Assembly (NCBI GenBank): GCA_036262075.1
Contig: DATAJO010000025.1
Location: 53,090 to 117,089 of the forward strand
Length of the DNA: 64,000 nt
Direction: 5' to 3'
Origin: JACDBZ01 sp036262075
GTDB lineage: Bacteria > Chloroflexota > Limnocylindria > QHBO01
Positions within the stretch are counted from its first letter, which is position 1. Every line of letters starts with the position of its first letter. Made by a program: the position numbers and the translations under genes. Below are positions 1-8,289 of the stretch, piece by piece. The notes under the pieces were generated by a model. That model was not told where the DNA came from and did no database searches. It saw only the letters and a list, made by a program, of their open reading frames with translations.

Positions 1-1
1 G

Positions 2-70
2 CCGGGGAGCGGCGAGATCGCCTGGCTGATCGACCCGGACCTGTACACCGACGACACGCAGGGAGACTGA
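2..70 (+). CDS. 3' end of an unidentified gene (truncated by window edge)
   Basis: An open frame enters from the left edge and stops at a TGA six bases before the cupin start. Only 22 codons are visible, ending in an acidic tail (IDPDLYTDDTQGD). This is too short to assign a function; the close spacing suggests it is co-transcribed with the next gene. Confidence 0.4.
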   Translation, partial: PGSGEIAWLIDPDLYTDDTQGD

Positions 71-76
71 CCACCC

Positions 77-442
77 ATGCCCGAGTCCGCCGCCATCGTC
101 CGCAGCTTCACCGATCCCGACGAGCATCGCGACTTCCCGCTCGGCCGATTCGACCTCGTGCAGATCGGCGGCATGTCCGTGGGACGCGCCGAGTACGAGC
201 CGGGCTGGCGATGGTCCGAGCACGTCGGCCAGGCCCTCGGGCAGTCCGTGTGCGAGGTCGCCCATCTCGGCCTCGTCCTGTCGGGCCGCAACCGGATCGA
301 GATGACCGACGGCCGGGTCGTCGAGGTCGGCCCCGGCGACCTGTTCGAGATCGGCCCGGGCCACGACTCGGTGGTCATCGGCGACGAGCCGTACGTCAGC
401 ATCCACTTCCTCGGCGCCGACCAGTACGCCACCAAGAGGTGA
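77..442 (+). CDS. Small single-domain cupin protein
   Basis: A 121-residue protein with the shape of one conserved beta-barrel (cupin). A glycine-rich first cupin motif lies around the HLGLVLSGR segment, and the second motif is VGPGDLFEIGPGHDS, where GDLFEIGPGHD matches the usual PGD...PxxxxH pattern. Small cupins bind a metal or small ligand and may act as isomerases, dioxygenases or sensors; no substrate can be named here. The stop codon overlaps the GTG start of the Nudix gene, so the two are probably translated together. The start is an ATG seven bases after the preceding stop. Confidence 0.75.
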   Translation: MPESAAIVRSFTDPDEHRDFPLGRFDLVQIGGMSVGRAEYEPGWRWSEHVGQALGQSVCEVAHLGLVLSGRNRIEMTDGRVVEVGPGDLFEIGPGHDSVVIGDEPYVSIHFLGADQYATKR

Positions 443-888
443 CCGATGCGCCGCGGCGCGTCACGCGCGTCAGCGCCTACGCGGTGTGCCTCGACGACGA
501 CGCCCGGCTGCTCCTATGCCGGATCGCGCCGGGCTACACGATGAGCGACGACGGCCGCTGGACGCTGCCCGGTGGCGGCCTCGAGCACGGCGAGGACCCG
601 CGCGACGCGGCGCTGCGCGAGCTGGCCGAGGAGACCGGCCTGCGTGGCGAGCTCGGCGAGGTGCTCCTCGTCGACTCGTGGGCGCGGCGCATCCGTGAGC
701 GCGACGGCAGCGAGACCGACTACCACGGCATCCGCATCTGCTACCGCTGCCGCATCGTCGGCGGCGAGCTGCGTGACGAGGTCGGCGGCTCGTCCGATGC
801 CGCGGCCTGGTTCACCGCCGACGGGCTGCGCGAGCTTCCGCTCGTCGGGCTGGTCACCGCGGTCCTGCCACGCATCGGTGTAGCCTGA
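439..888 (+). CDS. Nudix-family nucleotide/diphosphate hydrolase
   Basis: A 149-residue protein. The GTG start overlaps the cupin stop as GTGA. The Nudix box (G-x5-E-x7-REUxEExGU) is visible at about residues 45-67: it opens with GGGLEHGED and closes with RELAEETGL. Members hydrolyse nucleoside diphosphates linked to another moiety, using Mg bound by the REUxEE glutamates. The substrate cannot be told from sequence; the single compact domain resembles housekeeping or MutT-like sanitising enzymes. A longer frame runs upstream through the cupin gene, but its translation is arginine-rich shadow, so the GTG is preferred. Confidence 0.85.
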   Translation: MTDAPRRVTRVSAYAVCLDDDARLLLCRIAPGYTMSDDGRWTLPGGGLEHGEDPRDAALRELAEETGLRGELGEVLLVDSWARRIRERDGSETDYHGIRICYRCRIVGGELRDEVGGSSDAAAWFTADGLRELPLVGLVTAVLPRIGVA

Positions 889-893
889 GCCGG

Positions 894-1301
894 ATGGCCG
901 ATCTCCAGCTGCACACGCTCCTGCTGTGCGACTACGCGCTCACCGCGCAGGACGGGAAGATCAGCGCCATCGGCGTGTTCAGCCAGATCAATATCGGACG
1001 GCTGCCGGCGACGCACGGCCGATGCTTCATCGTCGCCATCCTCGAGGCCGAGCCCGGCCCGCACGAGCTCACCCTCCAGGTCGTCAGCCCCACCGGGCGG
1101 CCGACCCTGTCACAGGCGCCGCGGCTGCGGATCACCGTGCCGCAGAACGCGACCACGGCGAACATCGTCGCCGACCTCAAGGGCATGAAGCTCGAGGAGA
1201 TCGGGCGCTACCGGATCGAGATCCGCGCCGGCGATCGGCTCCTCGGCAGCACGCCGTTCACCGTCAACCTCATCCTCCGCCAGCCGCCGGCCAACGCCTG
1301 A
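894..1301 (+). CDS. DUF6941-like uncharacterised protein
   Basis: A 135-residue protein beginning MADLQLHTLLLCDYAL, with a beta-rich sequence and a central segment typical of the DUF6941 family, found across Chloroflexota and Actinobacteria (ISAIGVFSQI, HELTLQVVSPTG, RYRIEIRAGD). There is no signal peptide and no catalytic motif. The alternating hydrophobic strands suggest a small beta-sandwich. The role is unknown; it follows the Nudix gene by five bases, in the same direction. The family assignment is from memory of the pattern and is moderately sure. Confidence 0.7.
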   Translation: MADLQLHTLLLCDYALTAQDGKISAIGVFSQINIGRLPATHGRCFIVAILEAEPGPHELTLQVVSPTGRPTLSQAPRLRITVPQNATTANIVADLKGMKLEEIGRYRIEIRAGDRLLGSTPFTVNLILRQPPANA

Positions 1302-1337
1302 CCTCACACCGCGCGACCGGCCGGCGTTTCCACCGAC

Positions 1338-2132
1338 ATGAGCATCGCCGCCACCGCCACCGACTCCGACTCCGACTCCGAAAACGCCTTCGAGCGCGCC
1401 TTCTCCGCCGCGGATCCCGCCTGGGACGGCGTCTTCGTCGCCGCCGTGCGCACCACCGGCATCTTCTGCCGCCCCTCGTGCCGGGTGCGCAAGCCGCTGC
1501 GCAGGAACGTCACCTTCCTGACCGATGCGGCCGCGGCCCGCGCGGCCGGCTACCGGCCCTGCCTGCGCTGCCAGCCGGAGGCCGGGACCCCGGTCGCGCT
1601 GCGCGAGATCGCCACGCCCGTCGGGCGGATGACCCTCGGCGCGACCGATCGCGTCCTCGTCCTCGCCGACTTCACCCACCGCGCCATGATGCCGGCCCAG
1701 CTCGCGTCCGTTCGGCGCCGGATCGGCCCCACCCACGACGGCGCCGCGCCGCTCCTCGACCGCGCGGAGGAGCAGCTGGCCGAATTCTTCGACGGGAGGC
1801 GGACGGCGTTCGACCTGCCGATCAACGCGCCCGGCAGCGCGTTCCAGGAGCGGGTGTGGGCCGAGCTGCGGCGAATCCCGTATGGCGAGACGATCTCGTA
1901 CCGCGACCTCGCCGAGCGCGTCGACTCACCGCGGGCGCCGCGCGCCGTCGGGCGGGCGAACGGCTCGAACCGGCTGGCGATCGTCATCCCCTGCCACCGG
2001 GTGATCGCCGCCAACGGCGGGCTCGGCGGCTACGGCGGCGGGCTGCCCGCGAAGCGGCTCCTGCTCGACCTCGAGTCCGGCCGCGGTGCCGGCTACTCGC
2101 CGGTCTTGAAGTCGGCGCCGAGGGCGTGGTAG
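1338..2132 (+). CDS. Ada-type zinc domain fused to O6-alkylguanine-DNA alkyltransferase
   Basis: A 264-residue suicide DNA-repair protein. Residues about 25-80 look like the Ada N-terminal Zn-binding domain that accepts methyl groups from phosphotriesters: CRPSC and CLRC supply four cysteines. Residues about 85-255 are the Ogt/MGMT domain, with helix-turn-helix residues around RAVGRANGSNR and the active-site IPCHRVI. The AraC-type DNA-binding domain found between these two parts in E. coli Ada is absent, so this protein is unlikely to act as the classical transcriptional activator. Its 3' end overlaps the convergent fabI gene by 40 bases. An Asp/Ser-rich stretch near residue 10 is encoded by a short run of gactcc repeats. 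Confidence 0.88.
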   Translation: MSIAATATDSDSDSENAFERAFSAADPAWDGVFVAAVRTTGIFCRPSCRVRKPLRRNVTFLTDAAAARAAGYRPCLRCQPEAGTPVALREIATPVGRMTLGATDRVLVLADFTHRAMMPAQLASVRRRIGPTHDGAAPLLDRAEEQLAEFFDGRRTAFDLPINAPGSAFQERVWAELRRIPYGETISYRDLAERVDSPRAPRAVGRANGSNRLAIVIPCHRVIAANGGLGGYGGGLPAKRLLLDLESGRGAGYSPVLKSAPRAW

Positions 2133-2890
2133 CCGCCGTCGACGTGGACCATCTCGCCGGTCGTCATCGACGCCCAGTCGCTCATGAGGAAGCAGCACAT
2201 GTGGCCGACGGCGGTCGCATCGGTCAGTGACCAGGCCAGGGGAGCGCGCCTGGCCCAGGTGCCGGCGATGGCGTCGAAGCCGGGGATGTTCTTGCCGGCC
2301 ATCGTGCGAATCGGCCCGGCAGAAACGGTGTTGACCCGGATGTTGTGCTCGCCCAGGTCGCGCGCGAGGTAGCGCGTGGTGGCCTCGAGCCCGGCCTTGG
2401 CGACGCCCATCCAGTCGTAGATCGGCCAGGCGAAGCGGCCGTCGAAGGTGAGCGACACGACCGATGCGCCGCCATCGGCTCCCGCCGCCTTCAGCGGCTC
2501 GAGGAGGCCGACGGTCAGCGCCTTGAGCGAGAAGGCCGAGGTCCGGAATCCGAACGCGACGCTCTCCCACGGCGCGGTGAGGAAGTTCCCGCCGAGCGCG
2601 TCCTGGGGCATGAAGCCGATCGAGTGGAGCACGCCGTCCAGGCGTCCCCATCGGCGCGTCACCTCGTCGGCGACGGCGGCGACGTCCTCGTCCGAGTTGA
2701 CGTCCATCTGCATCACGTCGGGCGTCGTCGGCAGCTTCTTCGCCACGCGCTCGGTGAGCCGAACGCCCTTGCCGACGTTCGTGAGCAGGATCTCCGCCCC
2801 GGATTCCTGGGCGACCTTCGCGACCGCGAAGGCCATGCTGTCGTCGGTCAGGACCCCGGTGATGAGCAGCTTCTTGCCGTCGAGCAGCAT
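2093..2890 (-). CDS. fabI: Enoyl-[acyl-carrier-protein] reductase (InhA/FabI type)
   Basis: A 265-residue classical SDR-fold enoyl-ACP reductase that performs the last reduction of type II fatty acid elongation with NADH. The N-terminal nucleotide-binding strand is LLDGKKLLITGVL. HSIGFMPQ is the segment seen in mycobacterial InhA. The catalytic Tyr-x6-Lys lies in YDWMGVAKAG, and SAGPIRTMAGK is the conserved substrate-loop region. The sequence is closer to InhA than to E. coli FabI. It is convergent with the ada/ogt gene (40-bp overlap) and stands alone, without other fab genes near it. Confidence 0.93.
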   Translation of the reverse strand: MLLDGKKLLITGVLTDDSMAFAVAKVAQESGAEILLTNVGKGVRLTERVAKKLPTTPDVMQMDVNSDEDVAAVADEVTRRWGRLDGVLHSIGFMPQDALGGNFLTAPWESVAFGFRTSAFSLKALTVGLLEPLKAAGADGGASVVSLTFDGRFAWPIYDWMGVAKAGLEATTRYLARDLGEHNIRVNTVSAGPIRTMAGKNIPGFDAIAGTWARRAPLAWSLTDATAVGHMCCFLMSDWASMTTGEMVHVDGGYHALGADFKTGE

Positions 2891-2973
2891 TCGCGGTCGG
2901 GCCTCCAGCGATCGAGTTGGACCGATGCGCGCCTCCGGCGCGACGTGACCGGGATTGTACCCGCCGATCGAGC

Positions 2974-4236
2974 TCAGCCCTTGGCGCCTGGCGGCCCGAT
3001 GGGACGGATCGCCGGCGGCGGCACCTCGATCGCGTCACCGCCATCGAGCGGCACGAGGAGGTATCGGTGCGTCATCTCGTCGCCGTCGAGGCCGCCCTGG
3101 ATGACGACCACCCAACCGTCGGGGACCGCCATCGGGTATGTCCGATCGGCGAGCGCCATCCAGTCCCCCGGAGGGGCCTCCAGGAGGGTCTGGCGCTCTT
3201 CCGTCGACGGGTCCGTCGCGACGAGGGTCGTCAGCATGCCGCCACTCTCGATGCCGACGAGCACCGGACGGCCGTCGACGGAGCGGACGGTGCTGTCGAG
3301 GGCCGTGCTCCGAAGATCGAAGCTCGTCCCCGACTCGATGTCGACCAATTGCGCCGCGCATCCGGCGTTCCCGCAGCGGTCGACGACGATCAGCCCGCCG
3401 GCGCCGAGGTCGGCGACCGTGATCATGCCGACGCCCGCGCCCATGCCCAGGTCGTGCACCTCATCGGACTCGAGGGCGACGATGACCTGCTGGCAACCAG
3501 CCGCTCCCCGGCAGGCGTCGCGATACAGGTGCCGCCCGTCGCGGCTGATGTCGATCCTCACGGTGAATGGCGCCACGGCGACGAGGCGAACCGGTCCCAG
3601 AGCCTCACCACCCACCGGCGCCAGGACCGGCGTCATCCGGCCCGATCCGTCGAGCGCGAGCCGGAATACGCCGAGATCGGTCTCCGGCTGCCCACGCTCC
3701 ACGAGCGCGAGATACACGGCCGAGCCGTCCGGGGCGGCCGCAATCGACCACACCGCCTCGTCCAGGGTCGCGAGGACCTCGGGCTCGGCATCGGGGCGGA
3801 TCGGTACGCGGGCGACCGTCGACGTCTCGCCGTCGTCGGCCACGAACGCGACGCTGCCGCCTGCGGGACGGGCGACGGCCGGCGATCGCGCGAGGTCGAT
3901 GGTCGTGTCAACGGACCATGGGACCTCCATGTCGATCCGCGGCGCGACGTCGCCGAGCATCCCCGCCTGGAGGACGAACACTCCCTGGTTTCCATCGGGC
4001 GGGAGCTGCGAGAAGAAGGCCCAGGCGATCCCCTCGACCTCGGGTGCCGCGCTCGCCGTGGCGTCGGCCAGGTCGGGTGTCGTGGCTCGCGGCCAGAAGA
4101 GGACGGCAGCAGCCGTGACGACGGCGACGAGCGCCGTGCCGCCGAGCAGCGCCGGAACGAGCCATCGGCGTCGCATGTCGGGCCCCAGACGCGCCGCCCC
4201 GCCGATGCGTTTCGTGCGACGAGGCTGATCAGCCAT
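2974..4236 (-). CDS. Membrane-anchored propeller-like protein, paralog 1
   Basis: A 420-residue protein with a basic N-terminus, one transmembrane anchor at about residues 25-48, and a long exported domain. The exported part has repeated blade-like strands ending in phrases such as SPAVARPAGGSVAFVADDG and DEAVWSIAAAPDGSAVYLAL, typical of TolB/WD40-like beta propellers. The C-terminal part carries cysteine pairs (CRGAAGC, CGNAGC) likely to form extracellular disulfides. It overlaps the upstream paralog by eight bases, so the pair is an operon created by tandem duplication. The function is unknown; such proteins often bind ligands or cell-wall components. Confidence 0.72.
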   Translation of the reverse strand: MADQPRRTKRIGGAARLGPDMRRRWLVPALLGGTALVAVVTAAAVLFWPRATTPDLADATASAAPEVEGIAWAFFSQLPPDGNQGVFVLQAGMLGDVAPRIDMEVPWSVDTTIDLARSPAVARPAGGSVAFVADDGETSTVARVPIRPDAEPEVLATLDEAVWSIAAAPDGSAVYLALVERGQPETDLGVFRLALDGSGRMTPVLAPVGGEALGPVRLVAVAPFTVRIDISRDGRHLYRDACRGAAGCQQVIVALESDEVHDLGMGAGVGMITVADLGAGGLIVVDRCGNAGCAAQLVDIESGTSFDLRSTALDSTVRSVDGRPVLVGIESGGMLTTLVATDPSTEERQTLLEAPPGDWMALADRTYPMAVPDGWVVVIQGGLDGDEMTHRYLLVPLDGGDAIEVPPPAIRPIGPPGAKG

Positions 4237-5478
4237 TCAGGCAGCCCTGCGCCGCGCATGGCGCGCCGGGACCGTCCATGCGCAGGAACAGCTCGACCGG
4301 GTCGGCGCCGTCGAGGCTCACGCCGATGGTGCCGCTCTCGCTGTCGACGATGGCCCAGCCGTCCGGCGGGGAGAAGAAGCTGCCGAGCCCGACGTGGATC
4401 GCGCCGCCCGGCGCCGCGTCGAGGAGGTGAACGTCACGGCCATCGACCGGGTCCACGCCCCGAAGCTCGGTCGGGTTCGTCGTGTCGCGCCGCAGGCGCG
4501 TGCCGTAGACGATGACGACCTGGTCGTCACGGAGCGCGTGACCGCGCCCTGGACGTCGTTGGCCAGCACGCGCCGCTCGTCGGTGCGGAGATCGATCGCC
4601 GCCAGCTCGCATGGGAACGGCGCGGCCGGCTCGCAGCTGTCGACGACGATGAGCGTCCCGGCGACCATCCCGACGAGGTTGACTGCCTCGAGCCGCCACG
4701 TGTCGCCGGCTCGCAGATCGAGGATGTCGGTCACGCAATCGTCCGGGCCGGTGCACACCGCCCGGGCCAGCAGGCTGCCGTCGCCCGCGATGGCGAGCGT
4801 TCCCTGGAACGAAAGGATGGCGACGCGGCGGATGGGGCCGATGGCGGCGGCGGCGGCCGGCGGGAGGAGCCTGGTGACGCCGGAACCGTCGAGGCCGACC
4901 GCGACGACGCCGACCTCGCGGGGCGGGTCGGCACGCCGGTCGACGAGCTGGAGGTAGGCAGCCGATCCGTCGGGATCCACCACGACCGACCACACGACCT
5001 CGCCGAGGTCGGCGATCACGCGGTCATCGGTGGGATCCGCGATGGCCACGCTGTGGACGACCGATCGCGCGCCGTCGTCGGAGGCGTACACGATCCGGCC
5101 ACCGACCGGCGCGGCGACCGGTGGGCGGCGATCGGTCATGGAGAGCGCATCGTTCTGGACGAAGGGGACCACGACGTCGAGCGTCGGGATCGCGGATTCC
5201 GCGTCGCCGGCCCTGATCTGGTACGCGTCCGGCGGGCGGGTCACGTCCTCCTGGACGATATCGGTCAGCACCCAGGTGAACGCGCCGAGATCGGCGGGTT
5301 CCGGGTTCGGCTCGGCTGCGTCGGACGCCGCGGCGGGCACGCTGGAGGTCGCACCGGTGGTGGCGGCTCCGCCGAGGGGCGCCGGTCCAAGCCGCGGGAC
5401 GATGACTGCGCCGAGGGCCGCAAGGGCCGCGAGGCCGACGATCGCGAGGATGATCGAGTTCCGGGCCGACGGGCGCAT
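4229..5478 (-). pseudogene. Frameshifted paralog 2 of the anchored propeller-like protein
   Basis: The first about 300 codons (5478 down to about 4550) encode a protein with an N-terminal membrane anchor and the same motifs as its downstream neighbour (GRIVYASDDG, GEVVWSVVVDPDGSAAYLQL). Near 4541-4553, in the string gaccgcgccctgg, the reading frame must change: the continuing homologous sequence (ALRDDQVVIVYG through the C-terminal AAQGCLNG, stop at 4229) lies one frame over. Inserting a single base restores a full-length protein of about 415 residues. This could be a real inactivation or an assembly/sequencing error; the intact codon bias on both sides favours an error or a recent event. Confidence 0.7.
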
Positions 5479-5527
5479 CGGGCCTGTGACGGACGGTGGC
5501 GGTTCGGCGTTGCGGACCGCATCGGGC

Positions 5528-5533
5528 TACGAT
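5528..5533 (+). promoter_or_regulatory. -10 box (TACGAT) for a leaderless start at 5544
   Basis: TACGAT ends 10 bases before the ATG at 5544, so transcription would begin about at the start codon. No clear -35 or ribosome-binding site is seen. The site lies in the short gap divergent from the propeller-like operon. Confidence 0.4.
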
Positions 5534-5543
5534 CAGCGGACCC

Positions 5544-6011
5544 ATGATGGTTCGGCTCTACGACTACGAGGTGCCCGCCGCGGACGAGGCCGCGGGCATC
5601 CCGGACCTGCGCGGCGCGCTGGAGACCCTGAACCCGGAGGAGCGGCGAACGCTCCTGACCGGCCTGTTCAAGCCGGAGCGCATGCCCGGCACGATGGAGC
5701 GCCTGACGACGCTCGTCGAGGACGTCGACACGAGCTTCGCGAACGCGCTCGTCACGCTCGACAACGCGACGCGCTCGCGCCGGCTCGTGGCGATCGACGA
5801 GGCGAAGGCCATCCTCGATCGGTTCCTGCCCGAGTCGGCGATCGCCGGCGTGCGCGAGTGGGACGTCGCCCGGCTCCTCGAGCCCTATGGCGACGGCACG
5901 TACCACGGCAAGCTCCTCAAGCGCACGCGCAAGCAGCTCCGCTCCGTGTCGAGCCGCGACGCGCTCCTCACGCCGTTCCTGTTCCGCCGCAGCTGGGGGG
6001 CCGGCACGTGA
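5544..6011 (+). CDS. Conserved hypothetical soluble protein
   Basis: A 155-residue, mostly helical, charged protein starting MMVRLYDYEVP. An upstream in-frame ATG at 5496 would add a basic stretch that looks non-coding; the ATG pair at 5544/5547 is preferred because it follows a -10 box by ten bases. I recognise no domain. Motifs visible are LNPEERRTLLTGLFKPERMPG and a basic C-terminal region ending FLFRRSWGAGT. The last codon overlaps the GTG start of the following small membrane protein, suggesting a two-gene operon. Confidence 0.7.
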   Translation: MMVRLYDYEVPAADEAAGIPDLRGALETLNPEERRTLLTGLFKPERMPGTMERLTTLVEDVDTSFANALVTLDNATRSRRLVAIDEAKAILDRFLPESAIAGVREWDVARLLEPYGDGTYHGKLLKRTRKQLRSVSSRDALLTPFLFRRSWGAGT

Positions 6012-6154
6012 GCCGATCCGCTCGGCGTAGAAAGGGACGGCCGTACCAGCCGCTCCCCGAGCGCCGCAATCCGTGGCTGGCGCGGATCATCATCGTCGCC
6101 ATCGCGGTGCTGCTCGTCTTCGGCACGCTCGTGCTGTTCGGCGGCCTCCAGTGA
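6008..6154 (+). CDS. 48-residue single-pass membrane protein
   Basis: The GTG start overlaps the previous stop (GTGA). A strongly basic N-terminus (SRSARRRKGRPYQ) is followed by a 21-residue hydrophobic helix at about residues 26-46 and no further domain: an N-in, C-out bitopic microprotein. Function unknown; translational coupling suggests a partner role with the upstream protein. The stop lies directly before the tandem repeats. Confidence 0.6.
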   Translation: MSRSARRRKGRPYQPLPERRNPWLARIIIVAIAVLLVFGTLVLFGGLQ

Positions 6155-6258
6155 GCGTCGGGACGTGCTGAGCGACACGGCGTGGTGAGCGCCGGGGGCG
6201 TGCCGGGCGACACGGCGTGCTGAGCGCCGGGGGCGTGCCGGGCGACACGGCGTGCTGA
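6155..6258 (+). repeat. Three tandem 34/35-bp repeats covering a translation start
   Basis: Units are 6155-6188 (degenerate, 34 bp), 6189-6223 and 6224-6258 (identical, 35 bp; begins gcgccgggggcgtgcc, ends gacacggcgtgctga). Each unit ends in GTG/GTGCTGA, and the GTG of the last unit (6252) is the start of the transporter gene; in the earlier units the same GTG frame stops after 12 codons or so. Confidence 0.85.
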
Positions 6259-7100
6259 GCCTCGGCCTCGCCCTCGGCTCGGCGGCGCTCTACGGGCTGA
6301 GCGACTTCCTCGGGGGGCTCGTCTCGCGCCGCGCGTCGCCGTGGCAGGTCGCGATCGTCACCCAGCTGGCGGCGATCGTCCTCATCGGCGCGGCGGCGCT
6401 GCTCATGCCGGCCGATCCGACCTGGGTCGACGTCGGCTGGGGAGCGCTCGCCGGCATCGGCACCGGCACCGGCACGGCGTTCCTGTATCGCGGCCTGTCG
6501 TCGGGACGGATGGGCGTGGTGGCGCCCCTGTCCGCCGTTGGCGCTGCGCTCCTGCCCGTCGCCGTCGGCGTGGCGACCGGCGACCGGCCACCGCTCCTGA
6601 CGTGGATCGGAATCGCCTGCGCCGTGCCGGCGATCTGGCTCGTCTCGACCTCGACCGATGCGCCCGCGGCCGGCGAGATCCCGGCGCGCCTGGGCGAGGG
6701 CGTCGTCGACGGCGCGCTCGCCGGGCTCGGGTTCGGCCTGATGTTCGCGGCGCTCGGCCAGGTCCCGGACACGGCCGGCCTCGGGCCGCTCGCCGCGGCC
6801 GAGTGCACCTCGGTCCTCGCCATCGTCGCCGTCGCGACGCCGCTCGGTCAGCGCTGGCTGCCGCGCGATCGGCAGGCGGCATGGGGCAGCGTCGTCGGCG
6901 CGCTCGCCGCGGCCGCGTCGATCGCGTTCCTGCTCGCGACGCAGGCCGGCATGCTGGCCGTGGCCGCGGTCCTCGCGTCGCTCTACCCGGTGTTCACCGT
7001 GCTCCTCGCCGCGAGCGTGCTCCGCGAGCGGATCCACGGGCCGCAGGCGATCGGCCTCGGCCTGGCCGTCGTCGCGATCGCGCTCGTCGGCATGGGCTGA
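6252..7100 (+). CDS. EamA/DMT-superfamily transporter
   Basis: A 282-residue integral membrane protein with about ten hydrophobic segments arranged as two EamA halves of five helices. Typical DMT residues are the start-helix phrase ALYGLSDFLGG and, in the second half, VLASLYPVFTVLLAASVLRERI, the conserved helix-9 and loop (LRERI) of the family. Members export amino acids, nucleobases or other metabolites across the cytoplasmic membrane; the substrate is unknown. The start is GTG at 6252, inside the third tandem repeat. It ends 13 bases before the 3' end of a convergent hydrolase gene. Confidence 0.85.
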   Translation: MLSLGLALGSAALYGLSDFLGGLVSRRASPWQVAIVTQLAAIVLIGAAALLMPADPTWVDVGWGALAGIGTGTGTAFLYRGLSSGRMGVVAPLSAVGAALLPVAVGVATGDRPPLLTWIGIACAVPAIWLVSTSTDAPAAGEIPARLGEGVVDGALAGLGFGLMFAALGQVPDTAGLGPLAAAECTSVLAIVAVATPLGQRWLPRDRQAAWGSVVGALAAAASIAFLLATQAGMLAVAAVLASLYPVFTVLLAASVLRERIHGPQAIGLGLAVVAIALVGMG

Positions 7101-7113
7101 GGCGGTACCGAGC

Positions 7114-8280
7114 TCAGAGCGTCTCCTCCATGAGCGTGCGGACGTGGCGGAGGAGCCGGAACAGCTCGGGCGCGGCCGCGATCACGTCGAGGTTGTCGGG
7201 CTGGACGTGGTCGAAGAGGCGGAACTCGCTCACCGTCCGGACCTCCACGCCGCCCGCGCCGAGCGCATCGACGAGCGCGCGAGACTCGACGACCGGGACG
7301 TGGTGGTCGGTCGTCTCGTGCATGACGAAGACATCCGCGTCCAACCCGTCGAGGTGCCGGACGGGCGAGATGGCGGCGATGAACGAGCGGCTCTCGGCCG
7401 GCAGCGCATCGATCGCCTCGGTGGCGGCCGCGAGCGAGCGCGCCGTGAGCAGGTCGTACGAGGCGCGGCCTTCATCGGTCTCCAGCCGATCGCGGAACGA
7501 GGAATCGGGCGCGGCCCGCGACCCGTCCAGCACGGCCGGCCCGACCTCATCCTCGAGGAGCGCCCGGTCCCCGACGTCCGAGACGCGGTCGAACACGAAG
7601 CGCAGGTACACCTCGCGCGCCAGCGGGCTCGGCTCCCAGTCGATCGGCTCACCATCCTCGAGGTAGGCGTGCGCCGATACCGAGGCGAGGTAGGTGGACG
7701 CATCGGCATAGGCGCCGAACGCGTTCACCCACCGCACATCGTCGGCGATCCGCGGATCCGCGGCCGCCAGCAGCGCCAGCGAGCCGCCGACGCTGAAGCC
7801 GGCGATGCCGATCCGCTCGGGGTCGACCTCCGGCCGATCCCGCAGCGCCTCGAAGGCGCGGACGACGCCATCGATCTCGCCGACCTCGAGCCGGCCCTCG
7901 AGCAGCGTCCGCGAGTCGGGCACGAGCACCGCGACGCCGGTCCGGGCCAGGCCCTCCGCCACGCGGGCCACGACCGGATGGTTGCGGCCGACGTTGTTCA
8001 CGCCGAGGACGAGGAGGATCCCGCCAGCCCTGCGGTCGGCGCTCGCCCATGACGGCAGCCACAGCTCGGCCAGGTCGCCCTCGGCGCCATCGACCGCCGT
8101 CCGGTACGGGATGACCGTTCGCTGCGGGGCGTCGCTGAACCAGTCGAGCGGCCGCACCGGCGCGCCGAGGAGGTTCGGCAGCATGACGGCGGTCTGGAGG
8201 CCGGCGCGGGTCGGCTCCCACGCGATTGCGACGACGAGGAGCACGAGGAGCACGAGGCCGATCCGGCGCAGCCGTCGCAT
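7114..8280 (-). CDS. Membrane-anchored alpha/beta hydrolase
   Basis: A 388-residue protein with an N-terminal hydrophobic signal-anchor (residues 5-22, LVLLVLLVVAIAW) and an alpha/beta-hydrolase fold. The nucleophile elbow is GFSVGG (GxSxG) near residue 160; the acid is probably in MHETTDHH and the histidine in the late FDHVQPDN segment. The dienelactone-hydrolase/acyl-peptidase style fits an esterase or peptidase acting outside the membrane; the substrate is unknown. It lies 9 bases downstream of the next minus-strand gene, so the two may be co-transcribed. Confidence 0.8.
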   Translation of the reverse strand: MRRLRRIGLVLLVLLVVAIAWEPTRAGLQTAVMLPNLLGAPVRPLDWFSDAPQRTVIPYRTAVDGAEGDLAELWLPSWASADRRAGGILLVLGVNNVGRNHPVVARVAEGLARTGVAVLVPDSRTLLEGRLEVGEIDGVVRAFEALRDRPEVDPERIGIAGFSVGGSLALLAAADPRIADDVRWVNAFGAYADASTYLASVSAHAYLEDGEPIDWEPSPLAREVYLRFVFDRVSDVGDRALLEDEVGPAVLDGSRAAPDSSFRDRLETDEGRASYDLLTARSLAAATEAIDALPAESRSFIAAISPVRHLDGLDADVFVMHETTDHHVPVVESRALVDALGAGGVEVRTVSEFRLFDHVQPDNLDVIAAAPELFRLLRHVRTLMEETL

Positions 8281-8289
8281 CGGCGCATC

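Noticed and set aside
1926..3044. Long minus-strand frame over fabI and the ada 3' end
   Set aside because: Arginine-rich shadow in another frame of the clear fabI gene; no motif or start signal.
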